Positions 12,541 to 16,888 of a DNA stretch of 16,888 nucleotides are shown here, piece after piece. Numbering within the stretch: position 1 is the first letter of the stretch; the number at the start of each line of letters is the position of its first letter. The position numbers were made by a program, and so were the translations under genes. The stretch is from JAZLJD01 sp045617725 (GTDB taxonomy: Bacteria; Bacillota; Clostridia; Lachnospirales; Lachnospiraceae), in assembly GCA_045617725.1 (NCBI GenBank), contig JAZLJD010000073.1, positions 1-16,888 on the forward strand, read 5' to 3'. The notes under the pieces are model-generated. The model had not been told where the DNA came from, searched no databases, and saw nothing but the letters and a program-made list of their open reading frames with translations.

Positions 12541-12578
12541 ACAGGCATATGTCGTGCGCCCCCCGTCCCCAGAGCTCA
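12541..12578 (-). repeat. GACGGGG repeat, copy D (degenerate left half)
   Basis: On minus: TGAGCTCTGGGGACGGGG, then GGCGCACGACATATGCCTGTC and TTTTT. It shares GGGACGGGG and CGCAC..GACAT with copy C. Its TGA is the stop of the gene at 12576-13112. The far end is not clear. GACA/TGTC followed by five T could also make it act as a terminator. Confidence 0.65.
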
Positions 12579-13112
12579 AAATACTCTGTAAATGATTGCG
12601 TATGCAACCTGTCTTACGGGGGTGTCGCCACCGCTTGCAAGATCGATGCCGTTGGAAACGCTGTTGTAAACGCTTGAGAGGCCGGGTAAGGTATGCACTG
12701 CTTCGGGCATTGCCTCAAATAAATAGTAGAAAAATGCATGTGTATAGATTTCAGCGGACAGTTCATTCACGGTCATGTCCTCGATGAGGCCTTCGTCAAG
12801 CAGGTCCTGTGCAAGGTCGCGGCAGTTGTCTTTATTTGCGTACATCTCTTTCATGTAAAGCTTGATGGACTGAGCATTCATCTCAGCAAAGGCACCGCAC
12901 TTCTCGGTTACAAGCTGCATCACGAGGTCCATTGCAATCTCTTCTGTTGTCTTAACTGCTTCAACGCAACGGATTCCTTCGGTGAACATGTTTCTGACTT
13001 CCTGTGTGTCGACCTGAGCGATGGCGCCGCGAATCATTATGTAGATAAACATCATTGCTGCAACTGCTATGATTGAAAAGATCTGTCCGATTGATAATGA
13101 ATGAATTCTCAT
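12576..13112 (-). CDS. Membrane-anchored protein of unknown function
   Basis: 178 residues; ATG at 13112 with GCGAGGAACACAAA before it. One helix at ~10-30 (IFSIIAVAAMMFIYIMI) anchors it, and the rest (~35-165) is predicted to be mainly helical, with many acidic residues (EEIAMDLVMQLVTEKCGAFAEM, then MYANKDNCRDLAQDLLDEGL). The last 15 residues (DTPVRQVAYAIIYRVF) are hydrophobic and may be an additional membrane contact. It follows the ABC exporter genes by 117 bases on the same strand and has its own leader with an inverted repeat at 13122-13164. The stop codon lies in repeat copy D. No family recognised. Confidence 0.78.
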   Translation of the reverse strand: MRIHSLSIGQIFSIIAVAAMMFIYIMIRGAIAQVDTQEVRNMFTEGIRCVEAVKTTEEIAMDLVMQLVTEKCGAFAEMNAQSIKLYMKEMYANKDNCRDLAQDLLDEGLIEDMTVNELSAEIYTHAFFYYLFEAMPEAVHTLPGLSSVYNSVSNGIDLASGGDTPVRQVAYAIIYRVF

Positions 13113-13121
13113 TTTGTGTTC

Positions 13122-13164
13122 CTCGCATTTCGTTTTGTTCTTTATGAACTCATTCTAATGCGAG
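13122..13164 (-). promoter_or_regulatory. Inverted repeat covering the ribosome site of the 12576-13112 gene
   Basis: CTCGCATT (13122-13129) and AATGCGAG (13157-13164) are perfect eight-base inverted copies with a 27-base loop. On the mRNA the 3' arm contains part of the GCGAGGAA ribosome site, so pairing could hide it. A TAGAAT -10-like box sits near the 5' arm (13151-13156), so the arm may or may not be transcribed. Confidence 0.3.
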
Positions 13165-13229
13165 ACCACGAAATGTCCCATCGAACCGCCTTACAGCTAC
13201 CTTACAATTTTGAAATGTTTACGCCGGTA

Positions 13230-15011
13230 CTAGCTACGTGCTGTATCCCACTGGGACTTGTAGAGCGTGTAGTAGAAGCCCTTTGCGTCCATGAGGGATG
13301 CATGCGTACCCATCTCGATTACATCGCCGTCTTTGAGTACCATGATGTTGTCCGCGTTGCGGATGGTCGACAGACGGTGTGCGATGACAAAGCAGGTCTT
13401 GCCCTTCATCAGATTACGCATGGCCTCCTGAACCTTTTTCTCGGTGCCGGTATCAACATTGGAGGTTGCTTCGTCCAAAATAAGCATCTTGGAGTCATAG
13501 AGCATGGCCCTTGCAATCGTAAGAAGCTGCTTCTGTCCCTTCGAAATGTTTCCTCCGTCCTCACTGATTACGGTATCGTAGCCATTCGGGAGTTGCATGA
13601 TAAATGAATGGATGTGGGCGGCCTTGGCGGCCTCGATTACCTCATCCATGGTTGCATTTTCCTTACCGTATGCAATATTTTCAAATATGGTGCCCTCAAA
13701 GACCCAGGTGTCCTGAAGAACCATAGAGTAAGCCTTTCGTAAGGACCTTCTTGTATAGTCACGGATGTCCCTGCCATCCACCAGGATGGAACCGTCATTC
13801 ACATCGTAAAAACGCATAAGGAGATTAATGATGGTAGTCTTGCCGGCGCCCGTAGGGCCAACAATGGCAACCAGACTTCCGGCTCCTACCTCAAGGTTCA
13901 GCTTGTGTATAATCGTTTTGTCCTCGGTGTAGCCAAAACGAACATCTCGCATAAGGACCTCGCCACGGATATCAGCAAGCTCGCAGGCATCCTCTTTATC
14001 CATCGTTTCTTCCTGCTCATCAAGAAGTCTGAATACACGCTCGGACGCCGAAAGAGCCGAATATATCTCACTGACGATATTGGCAATCTCGTTGATGGGT
14101 CCGGAGAATTTTCTGGAATACAATACGAAGGACGAAACCTGTCCAAGGCCGATATAGCCTTTCATATAAAGGCAGGCTCCAAACATGCCAATCATTCCGA
14201 GACCTATGTTGTTGAACAGATTGACGGTGGGACCCATGGTACATGCCTCGCCCTCGGAACGATGGAAGGCATCTCCCGCCTCCGCATTCTTTTCCGCGAA
14301 CTGGTCCGCCACATCATTCTCATAGGCGTAGGCCTGGATTGTTTTTTGCCCGGTAAACATCTCTTCCACAAAACCGTTCATAGCGCCGTATGCTGCACTT
14401 CGGCGCCTAAAAAGAGGGTGCGTAACCTTTCGGATGTGCACCGAATATACTACGGCAGTCGGAATAACGAGGACCTCTACGAGGGCCAGTACCGGCGATA
14501 TACGAAGCATCATGATGAAGGAACCGAGGACCGTGACGATACTCGTCATGATCGAGGTAAGGTCGGTTGCAATACAGGTCGTCACTACATCGATATCGTA
14601 GGAAACGCGGCTGATAATATCACCGGTTGCATTACGGTCAAAATATCCGACCGGCAGTCGCATCAGCTTCTCAAAGACATCGTTTCGCATCTTTTTGGCC
14701 GTCAGGCGGCTTACTTTCGTCATCAGAATATTGATAACGATGGTGATTACGGACGACGCGATGTAAGTAAGGAGCATCCGATTCACATAGTAGATTACCC
14801 GTTCGAAATTGACCTGTCCGATGCCGGCTGCGGCTTCATTGATGGCATTGCCGGCCATTCCGGGTCCGATCAGGGCCAGTATGTTGCCTGTGATACATAA
14901 AAGAAGAATTAAGGCAATCAGTAATTTATATGCCCCCAGATAATTCAGGATGCGTCTTAAAGCGCCCTTTGTATCCTTGGGTTTTTCAGTTGTTAATTTA
15001 AGTCCCGGCAT
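13230..15011 (-). CDS. ABC exporter half-transporter, catalytically complete subunit
   Basis: 593 residues from the ATG at 15011 (GGGAG seven bases upstream; a GTG two codons earlier is too near it). Six helices lie at ~30-335 with the type IV exporter fold (RLPVGYFDRNATGDIISRVS), then a nucleotide-binding domain. Walker A is GPTGAGKTT (385-393), Q-loop Q433, Walker B ends LILDE with catalytic E514, H-loop H545 (IAHRLST). The signature is ISKGQ instead of LSGGQ (489-493). This fits the subunit of a heterodimer that gives the active Walker A/B face but a weak signature. It follows its partner with only two bases between. Substrate unknown: possibly drugs, peptides or lipids. Confidence 0.95.
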   Translation of the reverse strand: MPGLKLTTEKPKDTKGALRRILNYLGAYKLLIALILLLCITGNILALIGPGMAGNAINEAAAGIGQVNFERVIYYVNRMLLTYIASSVITIVINILMTKVSRLTAKKMRNDVFEKLMRLPVGYFDRNATGDIISRVSYDIDVVTTCIATDLTSIMTSIVTVLGSFIMMLRISPVLALVEVLVIPTAVVYSVHIRKVTHPLFRRRSAAYGAMNGFVEEMFTGQKTIQAYAYENDVADQFAEKNAEAGDAFHRSEGEACTMGPTVNLFNNIGLGMIGMFGACLYMKGYIGLGQVSSFVLYSRKFSGPINEIANIVSEIYSALSASERVFRLLDEQEETMDKEDACELADIRGEVLMRDVRFGYTEDKTIIHKLNLEVGAGSLVAIVGPTGAGKTTIINLLMRFYDVNDGSILVDGRDIRDYTRRSLRKAYSMVLQDTWVFEGTIFENIAYGKENATMDEVIEAAKAAHIHSFIMQLPNGYDTVISEDGGNISKGQKQLLTIARAMLYDSKMLILDEATSNVDTGTEKKVQEAMRNLMKGKTCFVIAHRLSTIRNADNIMVLKDGDVIEMGTHASLMDAKGFYYTLYKSQWDTARS

Positions 15012-15013
15012 AC

Positions 15014-16762
15014 TCACTCTCCCATCTGGTTGTCATAGATTTCCCTGTACGCATCACAGGTCTTCATCAGCTCCTCGTGAGAGCCGCGTCCGACTATACA
15101 ACCGTCATCCATCATGAGTATTTCATCGCAGCTCATAAGAGCGCTCACTCTCTGTGCGACAACAAGCATCGTCACATTCGGATAGAACTTTCTTACGGCA
15201 CTGCGGATTTCCGAATCCGTCTTGTAGTCAAGTGCGCTGGAGGAATCGTCAAATAAAAGGATTTCCGGATCTCCGTACAACGCACGGGCAATCAGGATAC
15301 GTTGCTTCTGTCCGCCCGAAAGATTCGAGCCCAGCTTCGTAACCTCATGGTCAAAACTGTCTTCGTACTTCGATATAAATTCCCAGGCTCCGGCGTGCAC
15401 GGCCGCCTCGCGGAGCTTGCTTTCGTCATATTCCCGCCCGAATACGATATTGTCCTTAATCGTACCCGTAAGGAGCACATCGTTTTGGAACACGACGCCA
15501 AACCTTGCATGCAGGTCGTCTTTTTCAAAGGTCCGCACGTCCCGACCGTCAATAAATACTCCGCCGTCGTCCACATCGTAGAATCTGGTGAGGAGATTGA
15601 AAACGGTGGTCTTTCCGCTTCCGGTCGCACCGATGATTCCCAGCGAACCGCCTTTTTGCATGGTAAAATCGATGTCGGTAACAGCCTTCCGCCGCTTTCC
15701 GCCTGCGATTAATTCATTATCATCCTTAACCTTGGAGTAACCGAAGGTCACATGATCAAATACGATAAAGCCGTCCCTCTTGCACTCTCGGGCTTCCGAA
15801 GGATCCAAGACATTTAGTGTCTCTACGGCATCAATGGCCGCACCGATTCGGTTGGCCGATGCATTGGCCTTGGACATCATCATAAACAATCGGTTTATTC
15901 CCATAACGCCCATGAGTACCATATTGAAATAGGTAAGAAACGCTAAAATAACACCCGGTTTTGTTACGCCGTCATTCACGCGAATGGCGCCCCAGTATAC
16001 AACCAGGGTCAGGCCGCAGTTTAAAAAGAGCTGCATGCACGGGCCGGGGAGTGACATAACAATGCTCGCCTTCATATCGGCCGATGTCATTGCATCGTTC
16101 GCCTCATGGAAGCGCTTCGTCTCATGTTCCTCCTTGGAAAGTGCCTTGACGACACGTACACCGTTAATATTCTCACGCATGACACGTACGATATCATCCA
16201 CCTTCTGCTGTACCTTTTCGTAGAGTGGAATACCCTTATAGGATATGAGGACAACAAGTACAATCATGACGGGCGCCAAAATGCACAGAATCGAGGCCAG
16301 GCCCGCATCCATCGTGAGGGTAACGACGATACCGCCGATAAGCAGAATGGGAGCCCTAATGCCCAGAGTCTGGAAGGACCGAATAAAGTTCTGAATATTG
16401 TACGAATCCGAAGTCATTCGTGAGGTCAGGGACGGAAGTCCGAAGCTGTCAAAAAGACCTCCCGACAGGTTCATGGTCTTGTCAAACAGGTCCCTTCGGA
16501 TGACTAAGATGCTTTCGGTCGCATTCGCCACCGCTTTCCGATTCGCATAGACATTGATTGCCCGAACGAGCAGGGCAAGCAGTATCATAAGAGCCCCCCA
16601 GAGAAGAATCTTCGGAATGGAATTCTCGTAAGCAACTTCGTCGATTATGTACTCAAGAACATACGGTATCAGCAGTTCGACAAAGGTACCCAGCGTCTTT
16701 AAAAATAGAACCGTAATAATGCTCCCGAGCATCGGTTTTGCGTATCTGTAAATAAATTTCAT
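15014..16762 (-). CDS. ABC exporter half-transporter, degenerate-site subunit
   Basis: 582 residues from the ATG at 16762 (GGGG six bases upstream); a TTG seven codons earlier is less likely. Six helices at ~10-300, then the nucleotide-binding domain: Walker A GATGSGKTT (378-386), signature LSGGQ (481-485) intact, but Walker B reads LLFDD, with Asp506 in place of the catalytic Glu, and the H-loop has Gln537 (VVAQRVS) in place of His. This is the mirror of the partner subunit, so the heterodimer should have one consensus and one degenerate ATP site, as in BmrCD and TM287/288. It has an insertion (KVKDDNELIAGGKRRKAVTD, ~344-363) before Walker A. First gene of the pair; its 5' region carries the hairpin-rich repeat. 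Confidence 0.95.
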   Translation of the reverse strand: MKFIYRYAKPMLGSIITVLFLKTLGTFVELLIPYVLEYIIDEVAYENSIPKILLWGALMILLALLVRAINVYANRKAVANATESILVIRRDLFDKTMNLSGGLFDSFGLPSLTSRMTSDSYNIQNFIRSFQTLGIRAPILLIGGIVVTLTMDAGLASILCILAPVMIVLVVLISYKGIPLYEKVQQKVDDIVRVMRENINGVRVVKALSKEEHETKRFHEANDAMTSADMKASIVMSLPGPCMQLFLNCGLTLVVYWGAIRVNDGVTKPGVILAFLTYFNMVLMGVMGINRLFMMMSKANASANRIGAAIDAVETLNVLDPSEARECKRDGFIVFDHVTFGYSKVKDDNELIAGGKRRKAVTDIDFTMQKGGSLGIIGATGSGKTTVFNLLTRFYDVDDGGVFIDGRDVRTFEKDDLHARFGVVFQNDVLLTGTIKDNIVFGREYDESKLREAAVHAGAWEFISKYEDSFDHEVTKLGSNLSGGQKQRILIARALYGDPEILLFDDSSSALDYKTDSEIRSAVRKFYPNVTMLVVAQRVSALMSCDEILMMDDGCIVGRGSHEELMKTCDAYREIYDNQMGE

Positions 16763-16778
16763 ACTAATCCCCGCATTT

Positions 16779-16871
16779 CGCAATCCGGTATATTTAGCCC
16801 TTCACTGTATTACAGCGAAACTGCTACGGATTGCGACACAAAGTGTCGCATGAAAAATGCTTTGCATTTTT
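16779..16871 (-). repeat. Hairpin-rich repeat element upstream of the ABC exporter
   Basis: It contains CGCAATCCG (16779-16787) / CGGATTGCG (16827-16835), an inner TTCACTGTA / TACAGCGAA (16801-16819), TGCGACAC / GTGTCGCA (16832-16850, shared with the first arm) and GAAAAATGC / GCATTTTTC (16852-16872). These arms allow several alternative folds. It lies between the two copies of the 20-base repeat. It looks like a non-coding mobile repeat (MITE or REP type) or an attenuator. Confidence 0.6.
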
Positions 16872-16874
16872 CAT
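16824..16874 (-). CDS. Possible leader peptide of the ABC exporter
   Basis: The ATG at 16874 belongs to the upstream copy of the duplicated start region and so has the same GGGG ribosome site as the exporter gene. It encodes MKNAKHFSCDTLCRNP and a TAG at 16824-16826. The whole frame lies in the hairpins at 16827-16872, so translation would open them. The peptide shows no codon run of one amino acid. It may also be an accident of the duplication. Confidence 0.3.
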   Translation of the reverse strand: MKNAKHFSCDTLCRNP

Positions 16875-16888
16875 ACTAATCCCCGCAT

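Larger units (their letters stand above)
16757..16888 (-). repeat. 20-bp direct repeat duplicating the exporter start region
   Basis: ATGCGGGGATTAGTATGAAA (minus) occurs at 16757-16776 and 16869-16888, 112 bases apart. Each copy carries GGGGA and a following ATG, so the translation start of the exporter gene is duplicated. The upstream copy touches the window end. Confidence 0.9.

Noticed and set aside
13905..14900. Long plus-strand open frame (331 codons)
   Set aside because: Antisense of a conserved ABC transporter with all motifs on the minus strand; the product resembles no protein.

Overview
The window looks like accessory chromosome from a low-to-mid GC Gram-positive gut or rumen Clostridia, most likely Lachnospiraceae. 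This is inferred from strong AGGAGG-type ribosome sites, lipoprotein signal peptides, a BspA-like leucine-rich-repeat surface protein with a PQTGD wall-sorting tail, several small XRE regulators, and a heterodimeric ABC exporter of the BmrCD/TM287-288 type. Nearly all genes are on the minus strand; the exception is a two-gene plus-strand unit at about 8.03-11.02 kb.

Layout by coordinate. 1-1000: a membrane protein cut by the window edge, a small XRE regulator and a small CD1845-like membrane protein. 1223-3463: the surface protein. 3490-4075: a scar of broken genes (tail of a probable tyrosine recombinase, start of a HTH/excisionase-like gene fused to an XRE fragment, tail of a probable C45-type hydrolase). 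4074-5052: an XRE regulator fused to a degenerate desulfoferrodoxin/superoxide reductase-like domain, and a small hypothetical protein. 5161-7838: a tight three-gene operon (zinc-ribbon protein, Gly/Asn/Ser-Ile-repeat protein, large lipoprotein). 8033-11015: an extracellular solute-binding lipoprotein followed by a membrane-spanning LuxR-type regulator with no permease genes. 11099-12381: a HTH protein of the type found beside DUF3990/DUF3791 genes, then a paralogue of the membrane protein at the left edge. 12576-13112: a membrane-anchored hypothetical protein. 13230-16762: the two half-transporters of an ABC exporter, preceded by a hairpin-rich repeat that carries a duplicate of the transporter's own start region.

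Three features deserve most attention. (1) A family of short repeats (TGAACC / GGGGACGGGG / GGTTCA) occurs four times, each time exactly at the 3' end of a minus-strand gene, where it supplies or surrounds the stop codon; at one site it has replaced the protein's C-terminus. (2) The solute-binding protein plus transmembrane LuxR pair looks like a stand-alone sensory system in which an external binding protein could report to a membrane-bound transcription factor. (3) The ABC exporter start region (ribosome site plus ATG) is duplicated 112 bp upstream, where it heads a 16-residue leader peptide lying in nested hairpins.

The surface protein, lipoproteins, sensor and exporter point to a cell-envelope and environment-sensing neighbourhood, broken up by small mobile repeats and by debris of an integrated element. 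All family assignments are from reading the sequence; no database search was possible.
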